Shown here piece by piece: positions 23,801 through 35,036 of a stretch of DNA of 64,000 bases. The notes under the pieces are model-generated. The model was not told the origin of the DNA, did no database searches, and saw nothing but the letters and a program-made list of their open reading frames with translations. Position numbers and translations under genes: made by a program. The first letter of the stretch is position 1. Every line of letters starts with the position of its first letter. Source of the stretch: Mactra quadrangularis (Eukaryota > Mollusca > Bivalvia > Venerida > Mactridae); assembly GCA_025267735.1 (NCBI GenBank), contig CM046300.1, positions 35,659,322 to 35,723,321 of the forward strand. Direction: 5' to 3'.

Positions 23801-24940
23801 TGTTTTATTGGACTGAGTTTATCATTGACTTCATGTATATTATATACAACGTCTGTCATCTTTGACTATAAAGTCTCTTTATCTGTGCGTCCTTCTAGAT
23901 AAGCGCACCCAAGGCTAAAATATCCGCATTCTTTTTTCTTATCTAATGAGAAACGTACACAAACAAAACACCCGGATACATCTATGACGAACGAAATGAG
24001 GAAATGTTTTTAAAAGCAATGTATGAACTTGTAAACATTACCCACAGGTCGTCCACGTAAACATTGCGTATTTAAACATAGCCGGTTCCATCACACGCCA
24101 ATATTTAGGGATTATATTTTCCCCATTTTATAGTTAAGTTAGTTAACACTGATTTTATAGCCATATTATTACATAAACTTGATAATGTACATATACACTA
24201 TTAAAAACAAACGTTATACATTTTGTATATCAAAGTGGTATGTTAAAATGAGTGAAGTGCTGTTGGTGCATCAGCTTATTCACCTATCTAGTGGGCAAGT
24301 CCATTGTTTTAAGTACAAAAACACGCATGACCTAGAATACGACCTGTACAGGTATACTTATTTATTTTAGCTCGATTCTGAAACAAGTCCTCACAACTTA
24401 GATTTATCAGTTTCAAGTCCGCTTCCTGGTCCCCCTGTTCTGAGCTGATAGGATTACGTTTCTTGTTCAAGGAACAACGGGATACGTTTTGAATGGGTTA
24501 ATTTCTTGAATGTCAATAAAGCTATGAACGTACTGTAAATTTAACAATTTGCACTCATATGTATTTGCCAAAGATTGTGGTTCAAAACACGGTTTAAATT
24601 CCTCCTATTCCGTAGCTTTTGGCAAGAAATTGCTCACAGGAATTTTTGTCAGCAAACACGTTGGTTTAATTAATGTAAAACTGAACTTCATTGCGAGCAA
24701 AATCTCTGCACAGGTTCAGTTTGGTAATCTTGTTTTGCATTTTACATGAGCGTTCGATATATATTCGCTACCCGATCGTGATAAAAACTCCGTGCTTTCT
24801 GAACGAACTACATTCGCCTGAAGGATGCTCAAATATACGTACCTTATACAGCCAGTCGTCGTCATTGTAAAATTTATTTACGCTGTAACAGACATGGGTG
24901 GATGGAGCAAATTCTATTAAAAGATATCTTCCACAGTAAT
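23801..24940. other. Unassigned sequence
   Basis: Short frames here (24179-24370, 24549-24749) have no recognisable domain. Confidence 0.4.
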
Positions 24941-25115
24941 TGGCAAATAGAGGTTGAGGTAGCAATTCGCCTTGAAGCAGGATGGTTTGAGTTTGACACA
25001 GACACCTGTGATGTCATCTGCCAAAATAGTTGGCAAATAGAGAAAGAGGTAGATATTTGCCTTTGAAGCAGGATGGTTTCAGTTTGATACTGTCGCCTGT
25101 GATGCCAACTAGGAT
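24941..25115. repeat. Two tandem ~90-bp units
   Basis: TGGCAAATAGAG recurs at 24941 and 25031, each followed by GAAGCAGGATGGTTT and ACCTGTGATG or GCCTGTGATG. The minus-strand open frames over this region are repeats of the same peptide caused by the duplication. Confidence 0.7.
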
Positions 25116-25330
25116 GTTTCGAAATCGTGATCAACATGATAAATTATCCTATTGAAATATTGTTTGTACTCCCATTAACTACATGCGCTTTAAAGGCAAT
25201 CATTAAAAGCTCAGTCACTTGAGATCAACAAATTTGAGATAACGTAGGATATAGAGGGGTAAAACAAACTACACAAACTGTATGTAACAATGTATGAGTA
25301 TACAAGTCTGAAAGGTTTCAATATAGATTT

Positions 25331-25624
25331 CATGGGCGGATCTAGCGAGGAGGGGTCGGGAGAGGGGTCGGGGAGGGGGGAATGGGGTCCGAACCCCTAG
25401 AATTTCCAAAATGTACCTAACCATTAGTGATTTTTTTTTACTGTAAGTCATTTTTAAGTAGCATGAAGCAATTTTTCTCTGTGCTTAACATAGATTGAAT
25501 GGTTTTGTAGTTTTATTATTAATAGGTTGCATTATTTTACAAAATGTGTACAATGTGGTTGTGGTTCGAAAGTTTGGACATCCCCTAGAAAAAGTTCGAA
25601 CCCCCCCCCTTGGATCCGCCCCTG
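25331..25624. mobile_element. MITE with CA(T/G)GGGCGGATC ends, 294 bp
   Basis: The left end CATGGGCGGATCTAGCG and the reverse complement of the right end (CAGGGGCGGATCCAAGG) form the inverted repeats. GATTT precedes and follows the element (25326-25330 and 25625-25629). The next bases after the right copy also match (CA), so the duplication could be read as 5 to 7 bp. The termini are unusually G/C-rich, including a run of nine C at the right. It contains no coding sequence. Confidence 0.72.
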
Positions 25625-25939
25625 GATTTCACATGACATGTGGAGTTTAAAAAAGAACAATAAAATACAAATCTAGATACACGATAAGAAAGCTAAGTTT
25701 GAAAAGTTAATCATTTAATATTCAAACAAGCAAATAAGACCGAAAAAATGAACCATAAATAATCAAAATGTTCATAGTTTCATTTTATTACTCATTCAGA
25801 TTAAATTTCGCTGTGGCAGATGTCAACATGGCCGCAGTTTTTCTATTTATAAATCTCACTATGGAAGCTTGTACTTGAATATACAAACATTGGACAGAAT
25901 AGGTATGTGAAGTTGGCGTGTAGATTGTACATTGTAATT

Positions 25940-27662
25940 CAACTCGTAGTTCGCGAATTACTAGCTAGCTAGTAGATGGGTATTCAACTTGTAGTTCGAC
26001 CCGGACTCACAAGCACAGGTATTTTTTGAATTACTAGCTAGTAGTTGGGTATTCAAGTTGTAGTTCGGCCAGGCCACACCAGCATAGGTATGTTTTTTAA
26101 ATTACTAGCTAGTAGATGGGTATTCAAGTTGTAGTTCGACCCGTACACACCAGCATATGTATCTTTTGAACTACTAGCTAGTAGTTGGGCGTTCAACTTG
26201 TAGTTCGACCCGGACACACGAGCAAATGTATTATTTGAACTACTAGCTAGTAGTTGGGTATTCAACTTGTAGTTCTCATAAAATACATCAACATACGTTA
26301 TACTTGAATTACTAGCTAGTAATTGGGTATACAACTTGTAGTTCAGCCCGGACACACCAGCATATGTATTTTTCGAACACAGATACACCAGCAAATGTAT
26401 CTTTTGAATTACTAGCTAGTAGTTGGGTATTCAAATTGTAGTTCGGCCCAGGTACTCTAGCATAGGAATTGTTTGAACTACGAGCTAGTAGTTGGGTATT
26501 CAACTTGTAGTTCGACCCAGACACATTACTATACATAACATTTGATATTCTAGCTAGTAATTGAGTATTCAAGTTGTAGTTCGACCCGGACTCACCAGCA
26601 TAGGTATTTTTAAATTACTAGCTAGTAGATAGGTATTCAAGTTGTAGTTCGACCCGGACACACCAGCATATGTATCTTTTTAACTACTGGCTAGTAGTTG
26701 GGCGTTCAACTTGTAGTTCGACCCGGGCACACCAGCAAATGTATTATTTGAACTACTAGCTAGTAGTTGGGTATTCAACTTGTAGTTCACATAAAATACA
26801 TCAACATACGTTATACTTGAATTACAAGCAAGGTATTGGGTATACAACTTGTAGCTTGGCCCGGACACACCAGCATATGCATTTTTTGAACTACTAGCTA
26901 GTAGATGGGTGTTCAACTTGTAGTTCGACACAGATACACCAGCAAATGTATCTTTTGAATTACTAGCTAGTAGTTGGGCATTCAAATTGTAGTTCGGCCC
27001 TGGTACTCTAGCATAGGAATTGTTTGAACTACTAGCTAGTAGTTGGGTATTCAACTTGTAGTTCGACCCAATCACATTACTATACATAACATTTGATATA
27101 CTAGCTAGTAATTGGGTATTCAAGTTGTAGTTTGGCCCTGGTAGTCTAGCATAGGAATTGTTTGAACTACTAGCTAGTAATTGAGTATTCAAGTTGTAGT
27201 TCGGCCCAGACACACTAGCATATGCATTTTTAAACTACTAGCTAGTAGTTGGGTATTCAAGTTGTAGTTCGACCCGGACTCACCAGCATAGGTATCGTTT
27301 GAATTACTAGCTAGTAATTGTGTATTCAAGTTGTAGTTCGGCCCTGGTACTCTAGCATAGAAATTGTTTGAACTACTAGCTTGTAATTGAGTATTCAACT
27401 TGTAGTATGGCCAGGACACACCAGCATATGCATTTTTTAAACTACTAGCTAGTACACATGTAGTTGGGTATTCAAGTTGTAGTTCGACCCGGACTCACCA
27501 GCATAGGTATCGTTTGAATTACTAGCTAGTAGATGGGTATTCAAGTTGTAGTTCGACCCGGACTCACCAGCATAGGTATTGTTTGAACTACTAGCTAGTA
27601 CATGTAATTGAGTATTCAACTTGTAGTTCGACTCAGATACACAAGCATAGGTATTATTTGAA
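25940..27662. repeat. ~69-bp satellite, about 24 monomers, palindrome in most units
   Basis: Monomers of roughly 68-70 bp recur with TTGGGTATTCAACTTGTAG and ACACACCAGCATATGTAT. The best units carry the perfect 14-bp palindrome CTACTAGCTAGTAG. A higher-order repeat of about 510 bp is visible: 26188-26577 is copied at 26700-27129, including unusual monomers with CATAAAATACATCAACATACG and ACATTACTATACATAAC. Because the period is often 69 bp, the minus strand keeps long open frames (the longest spans 26680-27213) with a 23-residue Asn/Ser/Leu-rich unit. Frames break at small indels, which suggests satellite rather than coding sequence. Confidence 0.9.
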
Positions 27663-27925
27663 TTATTTTTTTGCTGAAAAAAATCTTTTTTGTAAGAACT
27701 TTTGTTTGCTGAATTTTTTTGCTGAAAATTTTTTGCTGATTTTTTTTTTGCTAAACATGTTTTTTTTTGCTAAAAAATTTTTTTGGTAATAATTTATTTT
27801 GCTGAAATTTTTTTTTCTAAAATATTTTTTTGTTTAATTTTTATTGCCGAAACTTTTTTCTTTATTTTCAGAAAAAAAATCAGCAAAAAAAAATAAATTT
27901 TTTTTCAGCAAAATTTTAGTAGCCC
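27663..27925. repeat. T-rich low-complexity stretch, inverted end
   Basis: Runs of T alternate with GCTGAAA words for about 200 bp. Near 27870-27915 the polarity flips to CAGCAAAAAAAAA, so the two ends can fold back. It directly abuts the 69-bp satellite. Confidence 0.65.
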
Positions 27926-29499
27926 AAATCCACCAAGTGTTTCTTATAAGTTCAGGAGTTGGACAAGTAACATCAGAATAAGTTAAACATGTGTATCCGT
28001 TGCTATACAAGCATCATATATCCAGGCGATCAACTCAAAATATACAGACATTGCACCAGTACTGAGAAGCAACTACTATATATATATGTATACCTGAATT
28101 ATTCACCACTTGTAATCTGTTAGGGATAAAGCCAATGTTGCGACATAAGTTTTTACAATGGTGTTATATTGTTTCTGTAGTCTGGTCAGATATAACATGC
28201 AGTCATGACACACCATAAATCATGATGCGTACATCATACATGCTGATAGAATATAAAAACTGAGAATAACTTGTTCGTGAGTAATATCAACAATCATTGA
28301 AGAATGTTAGAATCAAGGTTTTGATCACAATTTAGGTGACAAGTTAGCCAGCGTGATTCATTTCTTTTACGATTTTGAGTATAATGTACACCGTTAAACA
28401 ATGTTTTTATTGGAACGATGTCTAAACATCGTTCCAGAGTTAACAAACCGTAATTTCAGCTCCAAGCATTGAATCTAAGCAAAAACCCCGATCCACTCCG
28501 CATATCATTACTGCAGAATTTGATTCGGATGTTTCCGGTTAGTATATTATCCTGATAATCGCTTGCTACTTATTTTTGTTATAAGGGCGAACTCATCTTG
28601 AAAGTTGCCATGCACTTAACAAACGTTATGAAATTATCCACCAGGTCATATACTTCGATTGCACGACAGACTACTGACATTAATATTGAATTATCATGGT
28701 AAGGTATGACATATCGGGCTAAGAAATAGAGCCAAGATTTTCGGGCGCAATGTACATTGTACATTGTTCTTACTATTTTACTAACGCTGTGTTTTAACAA
28801 AAACAACGACATAAACTGAAAACAGAAAAATAATGGAAGTGTTTAAACTAGTGGTAAGAAATCAGTTGCATTTCATGAAAATTTTAAAATTTGTTTTAAG
28901 CTTAATCGTATTGGCATCTGTTCAAAACATACGTTCTAATGGCGAAATACAAAGTACAAAATATAACTTTACATGTTTTACAAGACGTTAACTTTTTAAT
29001 TTAACATTTGTTTGTCATTTCCTAGTTCAATTTCGACTGCTTACAACTTTACAGTTCGGAAAATTTCTCAAGAATGTAAGATTGTATCACGTAGCAGATA
29101 TTATAATGAATTATTTAAATGTCTGAAGTTTACTATGTATCAGTAAATCTGTCGTAGATTATGATCAGATTCTTATGTCAGAATTTCCATCCGAGATTTA
29201 TTGAGACATACTGTTGCTCTATTTTGTGTACCAAAGTAATTTTTAGATTCGTAAATAAAGTTTTTCAGAGAAATCCTTTTGACACAAAATATCAATGTAA
29301 GAGCTAATTTTCACAACAGTTGCCCTTCATCTTTTACAGTTTTCCCCGATACAAATGCCCCCTTCATACTATAGTCGCCACTTTTTTAAAGGCAGTTAAA
29401 CTAAGCCCTGTAATCGATAATCACTAGAGATATTGTGCTATAAATTTGTATCATATATGTCATTACCAAGTCTTTGATACTCAAGCATTTGATAGAATG
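27926..29499. other. Unassigned sequence; perfect hairpin at 28411-28436
   Basis: TGGAACGATGT and ACATCGTTCCA form an 11-bp perfect stem around CTAA. No T-run or gene context suggests a function. Otherwise no feature was recognised. Confidence 0.45.
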
Positions 29500-30565
29500 T
29501 AGGTCTGTAAAGTTAGCTATAATGCAGGTCTGTAAAGTTAGCTATATATTGTATATTCTCTATTCAAAAGTTTATTCGCACAATAGACAGCTATGTATTG
29601 AGAAATCTATTCATTCAGAAGTATATTCGCATTTACTGTATACATAGATATAGGTAAGTTCAAATATCTGTACCAATATCTATTCACAAAATGCCGAAAA
29701 GACAGCTGTCTATTCGGTCGTCTATTCAGAATTCTATTCGAAAAAAAAGTCTGTAATGCAATCAAACAGATTTAAAAGTCTTTTCGTGGAATACGTAAAG
29801 AAACAAATGTCCATTCATAAGTCTATTCCGAAGTTTATTCGCAAAATCATTCAAAATAGACATTTGAATATACAGCTGTCTATTCACGACCCACGAATTA
29901 ACCTCAGGAACAATCTGCATGCATAGCTATATTTTTGCGAACAGACTTCTGAATAGAGATCAGAATAGACTTTTGAATGGACATTTGTCGCTTCGCATTC
30001 CGGGAATAGACATCTTGCAAATTCAGATTGCATAACTATGTTTTTACGAATAAACTTCTGAATAGACTTTTGAATGGACATTTGTGGCTTCATTCCGGTA
30101 ATAGACATCTTGCAAATTCAGATTGCATAACTATGTTTTTACGAATAAACTTCTGAATAGACTTTTGAATGGACATTTGTCTCTTTACGTATTCCACTAC
30201 AAGACTTTTAAATCTGTTTGATTGCATTACCGACCTTTTTTCGAATAGACTTCTGAATAGACTTCCGAGAATATACAGCTGTCTTTTCACACCCCACGAA
30301 TGAACCTCAGGAACAATCTGAATGCATAGCTATATATTCGCGAAAAGAATAGAGATCCGAATAGACAGCTGTCGTTTCGACATTTTGTGAATAGATTTTG
30401 GTGCAGATATTTGAACTTACCTATATCTAGAACTTACCTATATCTATGTATACAGTAAATGCAAATAGACTTTTGAATGAATATATTTCTCAATACATAG
30501 CTATCTATAGTGCAATAAACTTTTGAATAGAGAATAGACAATAGATAGCTAGCTTCACAGACCTA
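29500..30565. mobile_element. ~1-kb foldback element built of CTATTC units
   Basis: The left end (AGGTCTGTAAAGTTAGCTAT, itself tandemly doubled at 29501 and 29526) is inverted at the right end (ATAGCTAGCTTCACAGACCT). The arms, each several hundred bp, are made of degenerate repeats of AGTCTATTC, AGAAGTCTATTCG and CAAAAGTTTATTCGC. Near the centre a ~93-bp segment is tandemly duplicated (about 30004-30085 and 30097-30180). Open frames on both strands give the same peptide, because each arm is the complement of the other. A second copy starts at 63456. The target duplication is unclear, possibly TA. Confidence 0.75.
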
Positions 30566-30570
30566 GAAAA

Positions 30571-30864
30571 GGATGAATATCACCTCAACAGGCCAGAACA
30601 AGTAGTAATGATGAGACTTAAGAATTGACACAACCAGCTAAATGCACATATGTATACAAAGCTGAAGCTGGCACCAACAGCTACATGCCCATACGGTGAG
30701 GATGACCAAACCACAGAGCACATTCTTCAAACCTGTGTAAGACACCACCAGGAGAGACTAGCAATACGGCCGACTGAGACAAATTTACAGGAAAACTGTA
30801 TGATACTGTAGTTGAACTCAGACGGACCTTACAATTCATCCCTAAGACTAGTCTGACTGTGTAG
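30571..30864 (+). pseudogene. C-terminal relic of a LINE reverse transcriptase protein
   Basis: The plus strand encodes LNRPEQVVMMRLKN, a stop where Gly/Thr would be expected, then HNQLNAHMYTKLKLAP and CPYGEDDQTTEHILQTC. After a one-base frameshift, KLYDTVVELRRTLQFIPK and a stop at 30862-30864 follow. This order (RLRTGHNRLNAHM, a Cys/His cluster of the form CxCG..QTxEHxLxxC, then a short tail) is typical of the end of ORF2 in Jockey-like LINEs. The second Cys is Tyr here. The rest of the LINE is absent; the foldback element ends just upstream. Confidence 0.75.
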
Positions 30865-30958
30865 CCGTGAACAAAAAGAAGAATAAACATCAAAAGTTGT
30901 TGTTGTGCAGAGGATTTGTTTTGTAAATGACAGCTCTGAAGAGGTCATACTGTACACG

Positions 30959-31042
30959 TATAGCTCGTTTAGGATAACTTGAGACATTAATTTTACATAA
31001 ATATAGTTAAAATTTGTCTAAAGTTATCCTAAACGAGCTATA
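30959..31042. mobile_element. 84-bp near-perfect hairpin, possible mini-MITE
   Basis: TATAGCTCGTTTAGGATAAC at the left is perfectly inverted at the right end (31023-31042), and the match continues inward with few mismatches to about 36 bp per arm. The outer TA on each side could be a TA target duplication. Confidence 0.65.
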
Positions 31043-31440
31043 ATATTAATTTTCAGTGCTGACTTTTACACAAACTGCCTAAAGTGTGTAAAAACCGCGC
31101 GAAAAGCAAAACGTCGCGCAAAAAGATTATTAAATTGGCATTGCATTTTGAAGTCTTTATATAGACATACTATTGTTATTATGAATATTTTTTACTAATC
31201 GCTATAATTAAGTGCTTTCTCTGCTATTTAATAAAATTGTTTATAAATTTAACAGTTTGGATGCATTATAAATTAACGATACATTTCAATACAATGTACC
31301 ATATATCTTTAAAATATTTATTTAATGGTTGGTTTGTTAATTTCATAAACAAATCATATTAGAGAGCGCAAGGTTGGGACTTTACGCTACACTACGTCTA
31401 ACATACTCTATGTTTACTTAGTATAGTCTCGCGAAAGATA

Positions 31441-32287
31441 TACCAAAAGGAAAAAAAACGCAGGGTAAACTTTAGCGGATATTTATGGGTTAAAATTTAT
31501 TTCTTAATCTATCAAGAACTGACTTTCATGAATTTGTTTCATGAAATTTTCACCAGATTTTGACATTTACTTCTTGAGTTATTGGAACGAGTTTGGCGAT
31601 ACCCCATACAATCTTAAATTCAAATCGAAGTATAGTTCTCAGTACCGGGTATGTCTTCCTCGCACAGCTATCACATGCCGCATTCTCAAGTGAATTGAAC
31701 TCGTGAAGGTCTTTATCTTTCTCATGGGGCTTTTGTTCCACTTTTCCAACAAGGCATTTCTCAGTTGGTCAAACGTGGTCGGGAAGTTCGCTGCCTTACC
31801 TTTCTGTCAAGTTGGTTTGCTAAATGTTCAGTTTCAGTGGCAGTTTTGACCGATTACGCAGGTTTGCAAGATGTATAGCCCTTCCTGGCGTCGTGTCATT
31901 ACGCGCGCTGACGTAACGTTGGAGCTCGGTTAGGAAGCCTTTCTCTAAGACGACATACAAGTCACTCTGTGGCCAAAATATTCACACTAAACAGCATAGC
32001 AACCTGCTGAAGCCTTTGATCTTGCATTAGCAGCGCATTGGCCTGACTCCTATGAACTTCCGTAAGCCGTGCCATTGCCGTAAAAAATAATTACAGAGTT
32101 TTAATTACGATAGTGTGTAAATATCCAGAGTATCGAATGATATGAAAAACATGATTCAGTAATTTTTCATACCGTGTTGTGTACAAAATGGCCCAGATAA
32201 TAATCTGACCGATTTTCATTACCTAAAACAAAGCTGTTAAAAGTTATTCCATATTGTTTTACCCAGCGTTTCTTTTTCCTTTGGGTA
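31441..32287 (-). mobile_element. Second Tc1/mariner-type element, internally deleted, 847 bp
   Basis: The left end TACCAAAAGGAAAAAAAACG and the reverse complement of the right end (TACCCAAAGGAAAAAGAAAC) continue as GC(A/T)GGGTAAA, giving inverted repeats of about 30 bp. TA flanks both ends (31439-31440 and 32288-32289). A decayed transposase lies inside on the minus strand. Confidence 0.82.
31639..32075 (-). pseudogene. Tc1-type transposase relic: N-terminus joined to C-terminus
   Basis: From an ATG at 32075 the minus strand reads MARLTEVHRSQANALL and QVAMLFSVN, like the first helix-turn-helix of Tc1-type transposases. Further on in another frame come GRAIHLANLRNRSK and TATETEHLANQ, matching the usual RxIHLANLRNRFxTATETA linker. 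It then jumps to the family C-terminus, with LEKWNKSP, MRHVIAVRGRHTRY and a stop at 31639-31641. The whole catalytic core is missing, and several stops and frameshifts separate the pieces. It is about a third to a half of normal length and inactive. Confidence 0.78.
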
Positions 32288-34512
32288 TATCATTGTTTTT
32301 CAAGTTCTTTAAGTAGCAGTCATCAATTTGAAAAAAATCATATCGTGCATAAAATAACTACTTTCTATATACGATAATGCCTTCATTGGTCTTCGAGTTT
32401 TTTTACTTGAAATTCTTTGCACAATTTATCTTCGAAAAAAATGACAGTTTACCATTCGATCTAGATTCTGTGATTAGGAGCTAACAACAAGTATTTGCAA
32501 GACCAATTAAGACATTTTGTGGAAAGAAATGTAGTAGTTGTGTTATGTACTATATGATGTCTTTCGTTTAGGAAGAGAATCGGGTGGAAAACATGTGCTT
32601 GTTTATCTTGTTAGTAGATGTTGTATATCACGTGACTCTAGTCCCTGGTATTAGTAAACAATATTGAACTTGCCCTTGATTAACTTTTGTATCGGTTATC
32701 GAATAAACTCACATAACGAACAAATCTTAGCATGTATTAAAAATGGTTTAATAATAAACTTATTATGTGGTACGAATTTTGCTGAGCCTTGCATGTTTCT
32801 TGATTAATGTAATGTATTGATTGTATTTTTAGTGAATTATTTCCTTTTCAGTTTGTTTGATTTTTGTATTCATTGTGTTAACAATGAATACTCTGTTATG
32901 AAAAGATTAATAGTAGTATTCCGATCGGAGTCCAATTTTAATCGCCTATACCTAACAGCACCCAAGCCAGAATATTCCGAGACAAAGTAGTTCATGATTT
33001 GCATCATCTTACTGAAACTGGTACTTTATGTATTTCTGCGCCAGGAATTGACCAGACGCTCAATATGACGTCACAGAATATACTTGAAGCGAATAACTTG
33101 TAACAGAGATAAGACTGCCCATAATACTCGCGAGAGGTGTGTGGCAGTACTATTAGATAGATGTACACTCGACGGCCTTCGCGGTCTATTTATAGAAAGT
33201 CACAGTCTAAACCACTGACGAAGACACTGTGACTGGCACCATAATCAGAGAAGGATTATCAGACCATCACTGATAATGATCCTTTTTATATATTGTACAT
33301 TTATTTATCAAATTATCAAACATGAATGGTTTAATTAACGGTTAATAAACACTTTTTAAAGAATTTTAATCCCTCACTTATAGAGATCACAGGCGTAAGC
33401 AGCATTTCGTGCTATTAATTGTTTGGGGACCTTTGATGTTTTGTGTCAATATTTTCTTGTAAAGAAATATAATCTACGTTCGATTAGCCGTCGGAATATG
33501 GGACAGAACATGTTTTTGAATCGAATAATCTGGATTGGTTATCAATAAATATAATTTCTTGCCAAATGAACAGGTGAATTATAAAGTATACCATACTGAA
33601 AATGAGTTTGTGCGTGCTCGGTCGGAACATGACGAAATTGTTAAACTCTGACACATATATTGCTTTCAAGAATGCTTTACTAAAGGAGATGTCATACATG
33701 GCTAACCGACGATTTCAAGCATTTTTGGAAATGCTAATACTTGTACTGTATACATTATTTTAAGTGCTGATTCCCGCGTATTGGGTTTGTTTTAAAGATA
33801 ATTATTTCCGGTCTGTAACTGTTCGGGTCATGTGCAATTAAACCTGAATTTTACGGCGCATTGGATGCAAGTCCTTAAGTGAAAAAAATTTAACAAGGAT
33901 AAAATCATCAATATACATTTTGTCAATGAGTATCACAATGGTTAAAATACTTGCAATAAAATTCATCCATGACTATATCGGGTTTAAATACTTACAAGTC
34001 AGTAAATTTGGAAAATCCTCTGTTTTGAAGTTTTGTTTTTTGGAGGGGGTCTTTTGAAAATCTTGTGCAATAAAATAGTGTGAATTATCATTGGTAAAGT
34101 CACACTATTAGTGTAGACTATGATATATTAAGTAGCACCCTGACTTGAATACTGGAGTATCAAACCCTTTCAAGAAAATAAAAATTAATGTAGATTTTTT
34201 TCTCTGTGAAGGTACAGTTTGAAGTACTGTGAGAGCTAAGGGATTATAGAATCTATAAAATCTATTCTATAAAGAATAAAGGCTTATGATGGAAAAGTTT
34301 CATTTCACCAATGCGTAATCTGACAAGAACTGGAGAGATTAAGGAAAAATTCTTGAATAAAAGTCATATTGTAACAGTCAATAGCTTTGACTAATTACAA
34401 CAGTAATCATAGTAATACGTAAATTCAATCGTTCAATATTGTAAATGACTCAAGCAGATTTTATTGTGAAGAGAGTATGAAAAAAACATGTAATCGACAC
34501 CATTAATAATTT
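32288..34512. other. Unassigned AT-rich sequence
   Basis: No gene, RNA or bounded repeat recognised. The 71-codon minus-strand frame at 33484-33699 has no visible domain. Confidence 0.4.
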
Positions 34513-34712
34513 CTACGGCCATTCTGCCTCCTTCCCCTGATTCTAAATCATGTAGGGCAGTCATCAGTCACTGACGAAGTATGCACCTAGTAGTTTGTTA
34601 ACAGCTAAATCCAGAGATAAAGCCTCTCCTGGAACAGTGAGTAGGTGGACTGACCGCTGTGATATAACCTTTATAAGGTGTTGCTACAGCATAAAACCCA
34701 ACAAAAATTGAA
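34513..34712 (+). mobile_element. SINE family 2, 5'-truncated
   Basis: It aligns with the minus-strand copy at 22430-22752 from the TTCTACGGCCATT region onward. Shared phrases include CTGATTCTAAATCATGTAGG, CAGTCACTGACGAAGTATG and GACCGCTGTGATATAACC. It ends TTGCTACAGCATAAAACCC then AACAAAAATTG. The tRNA-like head is missing, consistent with incomplete reverse transcription. Confidence 0.72.
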
Positions 34713-34830
34713 TAAATCTAAACACAATGAATACCCCAGTACTTTCAGTGCTTTGATTATTGGATAGTCTTGTTTTGTCGGACAATAGTTAATGTTATAT
34801 GTGGTTGATTATAACCGACTCTAAATATAG

Positions 34831-34867
34831 ATTATCTTATCTTATCTTATCTTACCTTATCTTATCT
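34831..34867. repeat. CTTAT microsatellite, likely LINE 3' tail
   Basis: About seven units of TTATC follow a CCGACTCTAAATATAGA stretch. Such pentanucleotide runs commonly end non-LTR retrotransposons in invertebrates. No coding remnant was found upstream. Confidence 0.6.
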
Positions 34868-35036
34868 AGCATACATTTGTAAACAAAGATGCATCGAGGA
34901 CAAGTTCAACCTCGTTTAATAATACTGTAAGGCAAACCATCATATTTTAATAAAATCATCTGTCACATGATACTATTAATATCACGTGATTTGTTTCATG
35001 GCGGTGGTTAAGTAGCAACTTGTGGCGTATAGGCTG

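Noticed and set aside
28411..28436. Perfect 11-bp hairpin as a transcription terminator
   Set aside because: No T-run or upstream gene, and the genome appears eukaryotic.
29884..30290. Minus-strand frames with repeated peptide MSIQKSIQKFIRKN
   Set aside because: They arise from the arms of the foldback element and reappear on the opposite strand of the other arm.
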